Assembly (NCBI GenBank): GCA_963698435.1
Contig: CAVOQV010000012.1
Span: 62,001 to 126,000 of the forward strand
Origin: Sva-07 sp963698435
Lineage (GTDB): Bacteria > Actinomycetota > Acidimicrobiia > Acidimicrobiales > Ilumatobacteraceae
Length of the DNA stretch: 64,000 bases
Reading direction: 5' to 3'
Part shown: piece by piece, positions 1-8,734 of the stretch
How the letters are laid out: every line of letters begins with the position of its first letter
Numbering within the stretch: position 1 is the stretch's first letter
Notes under the pieces: model-generated
Database searches by the model: none
What the model saw: the letters and a program-made list of their open reading frames with translations, nothing else
Told to the model about the DNA's origin: nothing
Program-made: the position numbers and the translations under genes

Positions 1-252
1 AAGACCAAAGGTGGCGGCTCAACCCGCAACGGTCGCGATTCCAATGCGCAGCGCCTCGGCGTGAAGGCATTCGGCGGCAGCGAGATCACCGCCGGCACGA
101 TCCTCGTGCGTCAGCGCGGCACCAAGTTCCATCCTGGCAAGAACGTCGGCAAGGGCAAGGACGACACCTTGTTCAGCCTCGTCGACGGTCGGGTGGAGTT
201 CGGGCAGAGCAGGGGCCGCAAGACGGTCAGCGTGCTCCCCGTCGACGCCTGA
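1..252 (+). CDS. rpmA: 50S ribosomal protein L27 (5' end outside the window)
   Basis: Large-subunit ribosomal protein L27, near the peptidyl-transferase centre. The frame is open from base 1 and begins KTKGGGSTRNGRDS, the conserved L27 N-terminus, so only the first two or three codons are missing. LGVKAFGG, AGTILVRQRGT and the glycine/lysine-rich HPGKNVGKGKDD segment are all family signatures. The partner rplU and usually obg would lie to the left, outside the window. A strong hairpin follows 24 bases after the stop, so this is probably the end of an rplU-rpmA transcript. Identification is secure. Confidence 0.97.
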   Translation, partial: KTKGGGSTRNGRDSNAQRLGVKAFGGSEITAGTILVRQRGTKFHPGKNVGKGKDDTLFSLVDGRVEFGQSRGRKTVSVLPVDA

Positions 253-275
253 TCACGCAACACCACTGAACGACG

Positions 276-311
276 AACGGCCCGGTCTCCCGTGGAGGAG
301 ACCGGGCCGTT
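276..311 (+). terminator. Strong hairpin terminator after rpmA
   Basis: A perfect 15-base stem (276-290 with 297-311) closes a 6-base loop (291-296). It is GC-rich and followed by TCGCGC instead of a U-tract, as is usual in high-GC actinobacteria. It sits between the convergent rpmA and pckG genes and may stop transcription from both sides. Confidence 0.8.
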
Positions 312-318
312 TCGCGCC

Positions 319-357
319 CCCTGTACCGTTCGGTGTCAGACACCAAACGGTACAGGG
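319..357. repeat. 39-bp near-perfect palindrome between rpmA and pckG
   Basis: Arms 319-337 and 339-357 pair at 18 of 19 positions around a single central A; the only mismatch is 331/345. The core is GGTGTCAGACACC. It ends two bases before the pckG stop codon. It could be the pckG-side terminator or a dispersed palindromic element; the window alone cannot decide. Confidence 0.7.
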
Positions 358-359
358 AC

Positions 360-2156
360 TCAGGCGTCGGAGAGTTTGGCTTCGAGAGTGTCGACTTCGA
401 CGTTGAGCGCTGCGGGGAGCTTGTCGCCGAAGCGGGCATAGTGCTCGCGGATCTGCGGAATCGCCGACTTCCAGCCGTCGATGTCCACCGACAGGATCGC
501 GTCGAGGTCGGCCTCGTCGATTTCGAGCCCGTCGAGGTCGAGTGCGTCCTTGGTCGGCAGCTTGCCGATCGGCGTGTCGATCGAGTCGGCATTGCCGTTC
601 ACCCGCTCGAACACCCACTTGAGCACACGGCTGTTCTCACCGAAGCCCGGCCACAGGAACCGGCCGTCGTCGGCGCGACGGAACCAGTTGACGAAGAAGA
701 TCTTCGGCAGCTTGTCCGGGTCGGTCGCCTTCTCCATGCCCAGCCAGTGCGCGAAGTAGTCGGCGTAGTTGTAACCGCAGAACGGCAGCATCGCCATCGG
801 ATCGAAGCGCAGCTCGCCCTGGGTGCCTTCGGCAGCGGCTGTCTTCTCCGACGCCATGATCGAGCCGAGGAACACACCGTGCTCCCAGTCGTTGGCCTCG
901 GTCACCAAGGGCACCGTCGTGCGACGGCGACCGCCGAAGAGGATTGCCGAGATCGGCACTCCCGCCGGGTCCTCCCATTCCGACGCGATCGACGGGCACT
1001 GTGACGCCGGTGCGGTGAATCGGGCGTTCGGGTGTGCGGCCGGCGCGTCGACCTCGGGGTTCCAAGCGTTGCCCTTCCAATCGGTGGCACGGGCAGGGGG
1101 AGCGTCGGTCATCTCCTCCCACCAGATGTCGCCGTCGTCGGTGAGCGCGGTGTTGGTGTAGACGCAGTTGCCCCACAGCGTGTCCATCGCGTTGGCGTTG
1201 GTCTTGTAGCTGGTGCCCGGCGCCACGCCGAAGAACCCGGCCTCCGGGTTGATCGCCCAGAGTCGACCGTCGTCGCCGAACTTCATCCAACAGATGTCGT
1301 CGCCGATCGTCTCGGCCTTCCAGCCGGGGATCGTCGGCACGAGCATCGCGAGGTTGGTCTTGCCGCACGCAGACGGGAACGCGCCAGCGATGTACTTGGA
1401 CTCACCTTCAGGGTTGGTGAGCTTGAGGATCAGCATGTGTTCGGCGAGCCAGCCGTCGTCGCGGGCCATCACCGATGCGATGCGCAAGGCGAAGCACTTC
1501 TTGCCGAGCAGTGCGTTGCCGCCGTATCCCGAGCCATACGACCAGATCTCGCGGGTCTCGGGGAAGTGAACGATGTACTTGTTCTCGGCATCGCACGGCC
1601 ACGGCACGTCCTGTGCGCCGTTCTCCAACGGTGCGCCGACCGAGTGCAGGCAGGGCACCCACTGGTCGTCGCCGAGCACGTCGAGCGCTCCCTGGCCCAT
1701 CCGGGTCATGATCCGCATGTTGACCGCCACATAGGCCGAGTCGGTCAGCTGCACGCCGATGTGGGCGATCGGCGAGCCGAGCGGGCCCATCGAGAACGGC
1801 ACGACGTACATCGTGCGACCCTTCATCGCACCCGCGTAGAGCCGCTTCATCTCGGCGCGCATCTCGGCGGGGTCACGCCAGTTGTTGTTGGGGCCGGCCT
1901 CTTCCTCGGTCGCCGAGCAGATGTAGGTGCGGTCCTCGACGCGGGCGACGTCGCCAGGGTCGGAATGCGCCCAATAGCTGTTGGGCCGCTTGGCCTCGTC
2001 GAGCTTGGTGAACGTGCCCGAGTCGACGAGCTCTTGACAGAGACGTTCGTACTCGTCGGCCGAGCCATCACACCAATAGATGTCGGCCGGCTGCATCACC
2101 GCCGCCCATTCCGTGACCCAGTCCTTCAGGCGCTGGTTGGTGGTCGTTCCGCTCAT
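360..2156 (-). CDS. pckG: Phosphoenolpyruvate carboxykinase (GTP)
   Basis: Converts oxaloacetate and GTP to PEP, CO2 and GDP in the cytosol, the first committed step of gluconeogenesis. The 598-residue product has the normal length of the GTP family. The phosphate-binding loop FPSACGKTNLAML, with the reactive cysteine, lies near residue 260-270. N-terminal WVTEWA, the RVEDRT loop, and C-terminal NWFRR and FLWPGFGENSRVLKW motifs are also present. I chose the ATG at 2154-2156 (MSGTTTNQ) rather than an upstream in-frame ATG because AGGAG lies 7 bases before it and family homology begins soon after. The gene is monocistronic. A CACGTG-centred palindrome lies about 50 bases upstream and could be an operator. 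Confidence 0.96.
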   Translation of the reverse strand: MSGTTTNQRLKDWVTEWAAVMQPADIYWCDGSADEYERLCQELVDSGTFTKLDEAKRPNSYWAHSDPGDVARVEDRTYICSATEEEAGPNNNWRDPAEMRAEMKRLYAGAMKGRTMYVVPFSMGPLGSPIAHIGVQLTDSAYVAVNMRIMTRMGQGALDVLGDDQWVPCLHSVGAPLENGAQDVPWPCDAENKYIVHFPETREIWSYGSGYGGNALLGKKCFALRIASVMARDDGWLAEHMLILKLTNPEGESKYIAGAFPSACGKTNLAMLVPTIPGWKAETIGDDICWMKFGDDGRLWAINPEAGFFGVAPGTSYKTNANAMDTLWGNCVYTNTALTDDGDIWWEEMTDAPPARATDWKGNAWNPEVDAPAAHPNARFTAPASQCPSIASEWEDPAGVPISAILFGGRRRTTVPLVTEANDWEHGVFLGSIMASEKTAAAEGTQGELRFDPMAMLPFCGYNYADYFAHWLGMEKATDPDKLPKIFFVNWFRRADDGRFLWPGFGENSRVLKWVFERVNGNADSIDTPIGKLPTKDALDLDGLEIDEADLDAILSVDIDGWKSAIPQIREHYARFGDKLPAALNVEVDTLEAKLSDA

Positions 2157-2203
2157 CTGGTGACTCCTCGTCGAGTTCCGGGGGGTTGTGGTGCGTGGCT
2201 GTG

Positions 2204-2215
2204 CGTCACGTGACG
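2204..2215. promoter_or_regulatory. Perfect 12-bp palindrome upstream of pckG
   Basis: CGTCACGTGACG is a perfect palindrome; with a one-base offset it is flanked by GCTGT/ACAGC arms. It sits 48-59 bases upstream of the pckG start, where a repressor or activator site would be expected. No cognate regulator is visible in the window, so a regulatory role is only an inference. Confidence 0.4.
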
Positions 2216-2337
2216 ACAGCATCGATCTCCGAACTCAAGCGTAGATGGCCCGGCAGCACAGGACGAAACACAGCCCCGGGCACAAGGTCACGATCTCGTC
2301 GCGCCGACGATGTCGACGAACGGGAATCCAGGTGAGA

Positions 2338-2559
2338 TCAGCCTCCCGGCGTCGCCATGTCGACCTCGGAGCCGAGACGCAGACGCGTGGCGAAGCCGGC
2401 TTCGTCGAGGTCGAACACCACACGCTGGCCCTGGCGCAGCATGCGGAAGATCGAGCCGGCGAGCGCGTCGGCTGCCAGCTCGTAGTCGTTGAGGTCGGTG
2501 TCGGACATGACGAGTCCATCACCCGTGGCGGGGTCGTAGGCCTTGATGACGCCCTGCAT
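2338..2559 (-). CDS. Small OB-fold/cold-shock-like protein
   Basis: A 73-residue protein beginning MQGVIKAYDPATGDGLVMSD. It has the rhythm of a cold-shock domain: a short strand, a turn with DPATGDG, then a basic and hydrophobic second half (FRMLRQGQRVVFDLDE, ATRLRLGSEVDM). The RNP1/RNP2 aromatics of true Csp proteins are not obvious, so RNA binding is a guess. It lies 9 bases downstream of rpmB on the same strand and is probably cotranscribed with it. The ATG start fits the conserved N-terminus. Function not established. Confidence 0.75.
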   Translation of the reverse strand: MQGVIKAYDPATGDGLVMSDTDLNDYELAADALAGSIFRMLRQGQRVVFDLDEAGFATRLRLGSEVDMATPGG

Positions 2560-2568
2560 GACGAGGGC

Positions 2569-2760
2569 TCAGCCGGCCTTGACGATCTTGCCGGACTTGA
2601 TGCAGCCCGTGCAGACGTTGACGCGCTTGGCCGAACCGTTGACGCTCGCGCGGATCCGCTGGATGTTGGGATTCCAGCGCCGCTTGGTGCGGCGATGCGA
2701 GTGGGACACCGACATGCCCCACGAGGGGCCCTTGCCACACACTTCACACTTCGATGCCAT
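2569..2760 (-). CDS. rpmB: 50S ribosomal protein L28
   Basis: Large-subunit ribosomal protein L28, 63 residues, normal length. It starts MASKCEVCGKGPSWGMSVSHS and carries both zinc-ribbon CxxC pairs (CEVC and CTGC), so it is the zinc-binding C+ form. SHRRTKRRWNPNIQ is the family core. It is the first gene of a two-gene minus-strand unit with the OB-fold-like protein. A GGAGAA-like ribosome site precedes the ATG. It is divergent from the DAK2 gene, with about 200 bases between the starts. Confidence 0.97.
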   Translation of the reverse strand: MASKCEVCGKGPSWGMSVSHSHRRTKRRWNPNIQRIRASVNGSAKRVNVCTGCIKSGKIVKAG

Positions 2761-2966
2761 TGGATTCTCCTGCAGAGCTGCCGGATTCCCGGCTCGATCA
2801 CGTTGGTGGTGCCCGACTGACGACGGGGTCCGTCGGGACAGCCATGAAATGCTACCAACTCGATCGGCTCACCCCACGTTGGGTGTCACCTTCGGTCGAC
2901 GACCCCGATCTGGCGTCGGGCCGTGCCCCGCGCCAATCGCGACTCGTTCTCGTAAGCTCGACGCCC

Positions 2967-4658
2967 GTGCCCACTCTGGAACGGTTGAACACCGCTGCGC
3001 TGCGCGACACGGTCCGCACCTTTCGAGACACGGTGCGAGACCACGCCCACGGCTTGAACCGGCTCAACGTCTATCCGGTGCCGGACGGTGACACGGGCAC
3101 CAACATGGCGCGGACCCTCGATGCAGTCGTCGCCGAGATGGACACCACGGCGGACGACGACCACGGCGCCACGTGTGATGCGATCAGCCATGGATCGTTG
3201 ATGGGAGCGCGTGGCAACAGTGGCGTCATCCTGAGCCAGATCATGCGTGGGTTCGCCGGTACGGTCAAGGAACACGCCGACGTCCAGGGCGCCAAGTTCG
3301 CCGAGGCGTTGCAGGCAGCGGCCACCGGCGCGTACGACGCCGTGCTCAAGCCGATCGAGGGCACGATCCTGACCGTCTGCCGCGAGAGCGCGGAGGCGGC
3401 GAAGGTGGCCGCCGACGCCGGCGGATCGCTGGTCGAGGTGGTGCGAGCGGCTCGGGCGGCAGGCAAGCTGGCGCTCGACAACACCCCCGAGCAGCTCCAG
3501 GTGCTGAAGGACGCGGGCGTCGTCGATGCCGGCGGGGCCGGGTTCCTCCTGCTGCTCGACTCGGTGCTCCACGTCGTCGATGGCGAACCGCTCCCGGTCG
3601 CCGAGCCCGACGACGGCACGGCCGGCGCGGTCGGCGCCGCCTTCGACATCGTCGCGCACCGACACTCGGAGGCTCCTGGCGAGTTGGACGTCAGCGAGCA
3701 GCGCTACGAGGTGATGTACTTCCTCGATCTCCCCGACGAGCGGATTCGTGAGTTCAAGGAGCACTGGGGGGCCATCGGGGACTCGATCGTGGTCGTGGGC
3801 GGCGAGGGCCTGTGGAACTGCCACGTCCACACGAACGAGATCGGTGCAGCCATCGAAGTCGCGCTCGATCTCGGCGGACGGCCGACGTCGATTCGGGTCA
3901 GCGATCTGTTCGAGGAGGTGGACGAAGAGCACGAGAAGCGTGAAGCCGAGCTGGCGTCGACTGCCCTGGCCGCGCCGGTGGCCGATGAGCTCCCCGCAGT
4001 CACCACCGCGGTTGTTGCCGTCTGTTCGGGCAGTGGCCTCGTCGACCTGTTCGCTCAGCTCGGCGTGCAGGGCGTCGTCACCGGTGGCCAGACGATGAAT
4101 CCGTCGACTGCGGAGCTGCTCGAGACCGTGCAGCGCGTCAACGCGGATCAGGTCGTCGTCCTGCCGAACAACAAGAACATCATCCCGGTCGCCGAACAGC
4201 TCGACTCGTTGATCGACAAGTCCGTCGTCGTGGTGCCGACGACGTCGATGCCTGAGGCGCTCGCAGCACTGATCGCGTACGACAGTGCCGCCTCGGCGAC
4301 CGACAATGCGGCGCAGATGGCCGACGCGGCGGCATCCGTGATCACCGGCGAGATCACGCAAGCGGTCCGCGACAGCACCAGTGGAGCGGGGTCGATCGCC
4401 GAGGGCGACTGGCTCGGTTTGGTTCGCGGTGACGGCATCGTCGCCGTTGCTGCGTCGGTCGAGAGCGCAGCGATGGCGCTGCTCGACGCAATCGTGGGTG
4501 ACTCGGCCGAATTGGTCACCGTGATCACTGGTGCCGACGCTGACGAGTCGGCGACCGAACAGATCGTCGGATGGCTCAGCGATCACCGCGGTGACATCCA
4601 CGTCGACGTGCACCATGGCGGCCAACCCCTCTACCCCTACCTCTTCGGAGTCGAGTGA
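2967..4658 (+). CDS. DAK2-domain fatty-acid-kinase-like protein (FakA/YloV family)
   Basis: 563 residues. The N-terminal DAK2 ATP-binding domain has NVYPVPDGDTGTNM near residues 31-45 and GARGNSGVILSQI further on. The middle and C-terminal parts match the FakA layout, with NNKNIIPVAEQ and a GGQTMNPST segment. In Firmicutes FakA phosphorylates fatty acids bound by FakB; no FakB/DegV partner is visible here, so the substrate is an inference. The GTG start at 2967 is preferred to an upstream ATG because the conserved LNTAALRDTVRTFRD follows directly and TAAGCT lies 8 bases before it, as in leaderless genes. The stop overlaps the recG start by four bases. Confidence 0.85.
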   Translation: MPTLERLNTAALRDTVRTFRDTVRDHAHGLNRLNVYPVPDGDTGTNMARTLDAVVAEMDTTADDDHGATCDAISHGSLMGARGNSGVILSQIMRGFAGTVKEHADVQGAKFAEALQAAATGAYDAVLKPIEGTILTVCRESAEAAKVAADAGGSLVEVVRAARAAGKLALDNTPEQLQVLKDAGVVDAGGAGFLLLLDSVLHVVDGEPLPVAEPDDGTAGAVGAAFDIVAHRHSEAPGELDVSEQRYEVMYFLDLPDERIREFKEHWGAIGDSIVVVGGEGLWNCHVHTNEIGAAIEVALDLGGRPTSIRVSDLFEEVDEEHEKREAELASTALAAPVADELPAVTTAVVAVCSGSGLVDLFAQLGVQGVVTGGQTMNPSTAELLETVQRVNADQVVVLPNNKNIIPVAEQLDSLIDKSVVVVPTTSMPEALAALIAYDSAASATDNAAQMADAAASVITGEITQAVRDSTSGAGSIAEGDWLGLVRGDGIVAVAASVESAAMALLDAIVGDSAELVTVITGADADESATEQIVGWLSDHRGDIHVDVHHGGQPLYPYLFGVE

Positions 4659-6793
4659 ACGCACTGGCGTTCCGCGACCTCGCCGCGATCGACGTCGGCC
4701 GGCTGAAGGGGGTCGGTGAGAAGAAGCGCACCGCGCTCGCCGCCGTCGGGATCGACAACCTGCTCGACCTCGTCACCTTCTATCCCCGCCGCTGGGTCGA
4801 CCGGTCGAACGAGGCCCGGATCGCCGATCTGGTCCCTGGTGAGGAAGCGCTGGTGCTCGCCACCGTGCGGTCGGTCAACAAGCGGGTGACCCGCAACCGG
4901 CGAACGATGGTCAACGTGAACGTCGGGGACGGCTCCGGTCGCATGGACGTGGTGTTCTTCAACCAGCCGTGGCGCGAGCGTCAACTGCGTGACGGGCTGC
5001 AGATCGCTCTGTTCGGCAAGGCCGACGTGTACCGCGGCGGGCTGCAGATGGCGAACCCGGTCGTCGACCTGATCGGCGACCGCACGGGACGGATCGTGCC
5101 GATCTACCCGCAGAGCGAAAAGGCCCAGCTCAACACGTGGGAGATCGCCGGCTGGGTCGACGAGGCCCTCCGGCGGTGCCGCGATCGTGGCATCGCCGAT
5201 CCGGTGCCGACCGAGATCGTGAAGCGGCTCGGGATGCTCACCCGCTTCGACGCGCTGTCCAACATCCACCTCCCGGAGTCGATTCGCGACAAGGAACAGG
5301 CTCGTCGACGGCTGGCGTTCGACGAACTCCTCCGTGTGCAACTGGTCCTGGTGCTGCGCAAACGGGCGATGGAGCGTGACCAGCGTGGGATCGCCCACGA
5401 CCTGTCGGGCGATCTGGTGCAACGATTTCACGACGCGCTCCCGTATCCGCTCACCGGCGCCCAGAGCCGAGCGATCGCCGACATCGAACGCGACATGGCC
5501 GCACCGCATCCGATGCACCGGCTGCTGCAGGGCGACGTCGGCTCGGGCAAGACGGTCGTGGCGGTCGACACGATGATGGTGGCCGTTCAGGGCGGCCACC
5601 AGGCGGCGCTGATGGCACCGACGGAAGTGCTCGCCGAGCAGCACGCCTCGGGGGTCAAGTCGCTCCTCGACGGAGTGAGTGTGCCCGATCCGGGAAACCT
5701 CTTCGGTGATCGGCCGCTGCGGGTGGAGCTGCTCACCAACCGCGTGACCGGGTCCGACCGCAAGGACGTGCTCTCCGGATTGGCGGACGGAACGGTCGAC
5801 GTCGTGATCGGCACCCATGCCCTGATCCAGGACGCCGTCGACTTCGCGAGCCTCGGCGCGGTCGTGGTGGATGAACAGCACCGTTTCGGGGTCGAGCAGC
5901 GTGCTGCGCTGCGGGCCAAGACGGTCGGCGGCGCCGTGCCCGACATGCTGGTGATGACGGCGACGCCGATCCCTCGCACGGCAGCGATGACCGTGTACGG
6001 GGATCTCGACGTCAGCGTGCTCGACGAACTCCCACCCGGGCGCACGCCGATCGCGACCAAGTGGGCGGATGGGCCGCTGCTCGAAGCCGAGGTGTGGGCC
6101 GACGTCCGCTCCCAGGTCGCCGACGGACGCCAGTCGTACGTGGTGTGCCCGTTGATCGGCGAGAGCGAGAAACTCGAGGTCGCTTCGGCGGAGGAGACCT
6201 TCGAGCGGCTGTCTCACGACGAACTCTCGGGCCTGCGCCTGGGGCTCTTGCACGGACGGCTCGCACCGGCGGAGAAGGAGGCGACGATGGACTCGTTCCG
6301 CGCCGGCGATCTCGATGTCCTCGTCGCCACCACGGTGATCGAGGTCGGTGTCGACGTTCCGAACGCGACGGTGATGGTGATCCTCGACGCCGATCGGTTC
6401 GGCATCGCGCAGCTCCACCAGCTCCGTGGTCGGGTCGGGCGAGGCGCGCACGCATCGACGTGCTGGCTCGTGACGCAGCAGCGCGACGAGCCCGGCGATC
6501 CGGTCGGGAACCCCCGCGTCGAAGCGTTGGTGGCGACCACCGACGGGTTCGAGTTGGCAGAGATCGACCTCGACCTGCGAGGGGAGGGCACGCTGATGTC
6601 GACGTCGCAGAAGGGACGCAGCGACCTCAAGCTCGCTTCGTTGCGCCGAGATCGCAACCTGGTGGAACTCGCCCGCGAGGCCGCCTTCGAGATCGTGGAC
6701 GCCGACCCCGAACTGGCCGGACACCCCGAGCTGTCCGACGAACTCGCCCTCGTGTTCAGCGAGTCCGACGAAGCATTCCTCGCCAAGAGCTGA
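4655..6793 (+). CDS. recG: ATP-dependent DNA helicase RecG
   Basis: Branch-migrating helicase that regresses stalled replication forks. 712 residues, typical length. A wedge/OB domain comes first, then helicase motif I GDVGSGKT near residue 291, motif II VVDEQHRFGV (DEQH, the RecG hallmark) near 405, motif III MTATPIPRT, and motif VI QLRGRVGRG. It starts with GTG overlapping the stop of the DAK2 gene (GTGA), so the two are translationally coupled. This DAK2-recG-rsmD-coaD order is common in Gram-positive bacteria. The gene is intact. Confidence 0.96.
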   Translation: MNALAFRDLAAIDVGRLKGVGEKKRTALAAVGIDNLLDLVTFYPRRWVDRSNEARIADLVPGEEALVLATVRSVNKRVTRNRRTMVNVNVGDGSGRMDVVFFNQPWRERQLRDGLQIALFGKADVYRGGLQMANPVVDLIGDRTGRIVPIYPQSEKAQLNTWEIAGWVDEALRRCRDRGIADPVPTEIVKRLGMLTRFDALSNIHLPESIRDKEQARRRLAFDELLRVQLVLVLRKRAMERDQRGIAHDLSGDLVQRFHDALPYPLTGAQSRAIADIERDMAAPHPMHRLLQGDVGSGKTVVAVDTMMVAVQGGHQAALMAPTEVLAEQHASGVKSLLDGVSVPDPGNLFGDRPLRVELLTNRVTGSDRKDVLSGLADGTVDVVIGTHALIQDAVDFASLGAVVVDEQHRFGVEQRAALRAKTVGGAVPDMLVMTATPIPRTAAMTVYGDLDVSVLDELPPGRTPIATKWADGPLLEAEVWADVRSQVADGRQSYVVCPLIGESEKLEVASAEETFERLSHDELSGLRLGLLHGRLAPAEKEATMDSFRAGDLDVLVATTVIEVGVDVPNATVMVILDADRFGIAQLHQLRGRVGRGAHASTCWLVTQQRDEPGDPVGNPRVEALVATTDGFELAEIDLDLRGEGTLMSTSQKGRSDLKLASLRRDRNLVELAREAAFEIVDADPELAGHPELSDELALVFSESDEAFLAKS

Positions 6794-6802
6794 GCATCGA
6801 CG

Positions 6803-7003
6803 TCAGATGTCGGCCTGATCGCCGCGGGCCATCTCCTCGTCGTCCTCGTCGGACATCACGAGGTCCCAGCGGTCGAGGCAGTCCTCGCAGCGGTAGGCGA
6901 TCACGTCGCCGGGTTCCCAGATCCCGTCCTCGGGCGGGTGCGTCAAGAGGAAGCAACGGCCGCCGCAGTCGATGCAGGTGATCTGTGGTGTCGGCGTGAG
7001 CAC
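6803..7003 (-). CDS. Small zinc-ribbon-like protein, function unknown
   Basis: A 66-residue reading frame starting at GTG (7001-7003), within a longer open frame whose upstream part is antisense to rsmD. It has CIDCGG near the start and RCEDC later, two CxxC pairs about 27 residues apart, suggesting a zinc ribbon, followed by a very acidic tail (SDEDDEEMARGD). It lies convergent to recG and divergent from rsmD. Codon use looks coding. I do not recognise the family; a role in nucleic-acid or protein binding is only a guess. Confidence 0.6.
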   Translation of the reverse strand: MLTPTPQITCIDCGGRCFLLTHPPEDGIWEPGDVIAYRCEDCLDRWDLVMSDEDDEEMARGDQADI

Positions 7004-7061
7004 GGGACCAGTCTTGCCGGTCGGCGACGACCGATCGGCATCTGTGCGTATCCTCGCCACG

Positions 7062-7619
7062 ATGCGAGTCGTGGCGGGAGCACTGGGAGGACGTCGGCTG
7101 GTCACCCCCGACGGAACCTCGACGCGGCCGACCACCGACCGTGTACGTGAAGCGATCTTCAACTCGCTCGGCAGTTCCGGTGTACTCGACGGCGCTCTGG
7201 TCGCGGACCTCTTCGCTGGCAGCGGTGCCGTCGGCATCGAGGCCCTGTCGCGGGGCGCCGCCCTCTGCGTGTTCGTCGAACGAGATCGAGCTGCGCTGCG
7301 AGCCCTGAACGACAACCTCGACGCCCTCGACCTGGGCGACCGATCCAAGGTGCTCGCCGCCGACGCAATGTCGGTTGCGGGCACGATCGATGCCGACATC
7401 GTTCTGGCCGACCCGCCCTACGACTTCGACTCGTGGGACGAGCTGCTCGGTCGGGTCACCGCGGACCTGGTGGTCGCCGAATCGGGAACGACCGTCACCG
7501 CCCCCGCGGGCTGGACGGTGATCCGCGAGAAGAAGTACGGCCGCACCCGCGTCACCTACCTCGAACGCGCCGTCGCCGAACTGCCAGGCGACGTAGCAGT
7601 AGGGTCTGACACCCAATGA
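7062..7619 (+). CDS. rsmD: 16S rRNA (guanine966-N2)-methyltransferase RsmD
   Basis: Methylates G966 of 16S rRNA during 30S assembly. 185 residues. It starts MRVVAGALGGRRL; the SAM-binding motif I is DLFAGSGAVGIEALSRG and the catalytic (N/D)PPY motif is DPPYDF near residue 116. The longer upstream frame from 6972 is not used: ATG 7062 has TATCCT 7 bases before it and matches the family start. It overlaps coaD by four bases (ATGA), the usual rsmD-coaD pairing. Confidence 0.94.
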   Translation: MRVVAGALGGRRLVTPDGTSTRPTTDRVREAIFNSLGSSGVLDGALVADLFAGSGAVGIEALSRGAALCVFVERDRAALRALNDNLDALDLGDRSKVLAADAMSVAGTIDADIVLADPPYDFDSWDELLGRVTADLVVAESGTTVTAPAGWTVIREKKYGRTRVTYLERAVAELPGDVAVGSDTQ

Positions 7620-8113
7620 GCACGTCACTGCGGGTGTTGTACCCGGGCAGCTTCGATCCGATCCATCTCGGTCACATCGACGTCATCGAGCAGGCCCACG
7701 AACTGTTCGGCTCCGTCGTCGTCGCGATCATGCACAACCACGCGAAGCCGTCGGGCCTGTTCACCATCGACGATCGTGTCGAAATGGCGACCGCCGCGCT
7801 CGCACACCTCGACAACGTCAGCGTCGTCGCCCAGACCGGCCTCGCGGTGCAAGCGGCCGAGCGTGCCGACGTCGACTTCATCGTCAAGGGGCTGCGCACG
7901 GCCGCTGACTTCGAGATCGAACAGCAGATGGCGCACAACAACCACGCAGTCACCGGCGTGCGCACGGTGTATCTTCCCTGCCGCCCCGAACTGGGGTACA
8001 TCAGCAGCCGCTTCGTGCGCGAGATCGCGAAGTACGGTGGATCCATCGATCATCTCGTCCCGGCGCACGTCGCCGACGCACTGCGCCGAGTGAATGCCGG
8101 CGCACAGAACTGA
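7616..8113 (+). CDS. coaD: Pantetheine-phosphate adenylyltransferase
   Basis: Fourth step of coenzyme A synthesis: 4'-phosphopantetheine plus ATP gives dephospho-CoA. 165 residues, normal length. The nucleotidyltransferase signature GSFDPIHLGH is at residues 10-19, and ISSRFVREIAKYGG near the C-terminus is the family signature. It is coupled to rsmD by a four-base overlap. A TAGGGT hexamer inside the rsmD end, 10 bases upstream, could give an extra leaderless transcript. Confidence 0.96.
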   Translation: MSTSLRVLYPGSFDPIHLGHIDVIEQAHELFGSVVVAIMHNHAKPSGLFTIDDRVEMATAALAHLDNVSVVAQTGLAVQAAERADVDFIVKGLRTAADFEIEQQMAHNNHAVTGVRTVYLPCRPELGYISSRFVREIAKYGGSIDHLVPAHVADALRRVNAGAQN

Positions 8114-8120
8114 GCCAATC

Positions 8121-8717
8121 ATGAGCTACGACGACGGCGAACACGACGACTACGACGACATCGACGACGAGTACCCCGATCCCGGCGTCCCCGGAGGCTT
8201 CGTCGGCGACGCCGAAACGCTGCTGCGACGGGCGATCGACATCATCGCCACCGCGCCCACGATGCCGTTGTCGTCGTCGCCGCGCATCGACCGTGACGAG
8301 ATGATCGAGCTGCTCGAGGAGTCGCTGCACCGTCTCCCTGAGGAGCTGCGTCAGGCGCGTTGGATGCTCAAGGAGCGCCAGGAGTTCGTGGCCAAGACGC
8401 GGCGGGAGGCCGACGAACTCCTCGAAGCCGCCCGCGTACGCGCCGAGCGGATGGTGCAGCGCACCGAGGTCGTCCGCGCCGCGGAGCAGCGTGCTCGCCA
8501 GGTCATGGAGACCGCAGAAGGAGACTCGCGGCGTCTGAAGCACGAAACCGAGGATTTCCTCGACCAACGGCTCGGCTCGTTCGAGATTCTGCTCGACAAG
8601 CTGCAGAAGACGGTCGGCGCGGGCCGTCAGCGCCTCTCGATCGGCGGGGCCGTCGACGAGACGAACGTGATCGAGGAAGACGACCCCACCAAGGGGTTCT
8701 TCGATCAGGACCACTGA
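8121..8717 (+). CDS. SepIVA-like DivIVA-domain coiled-coil protein
   Basis: 198 residues. After an acidic disordered start (about residues 1-25), a long heptad-rich region runs from about 40 to 175, with arginine/alanine-rich stretches such as ADELLEAARVRAERMV and EQRARQVMETAEGDSRR. Its place between coaD and DUF177-...-rnc resembles mycobacterial Rv2927c (SepIVA), which lies next to Rv2926c (DUF177) and rnc and acts in septation. Function here is inferred from synteny and coiled coil, not from a catalytic motif. The ATG at 8121, 7 bases after the coaD stop, is preferred to the overlapping upstream ATG. Confidence 0.72.
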   Translation: MSYDDGEHDDYDDIDDEYPDPGVPGGFVGDAETLLRRAIDIIATAPTMPLSSSPRIDRDEMIELLEESLHRLPEELRQARWMLKERQEFVAKTRREADELLEAARVRAERMVQRTEVVRAAEQRARQVMETAEGDSRRLKHETEDFLDQRLGSFEILLDKLQKTVGAGRQRLSIGGAVDETNVIEEDDPTKGFFDQDH

Positions 8718-8734
8718 TCGAGGTCCGAACTCCC

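Noticed and set aside
4637..6724. Very long open frame antisense to recG (and similar ones opposite the DAK2 gene, pckG, ffh, addB and nrdJ)
   Set aside because: High-GC codon use leaves the opposite strand open. The translations are arginine/valine-rich without family motifs, and the sense genes are certain.
7602..7614. GGGTCTGACACCC before coaD as a copy of the 39-bp palindrome
   Set aside because: Only the core matches and the arms are absent; it overlaps the probable coaD -10 hexamer.
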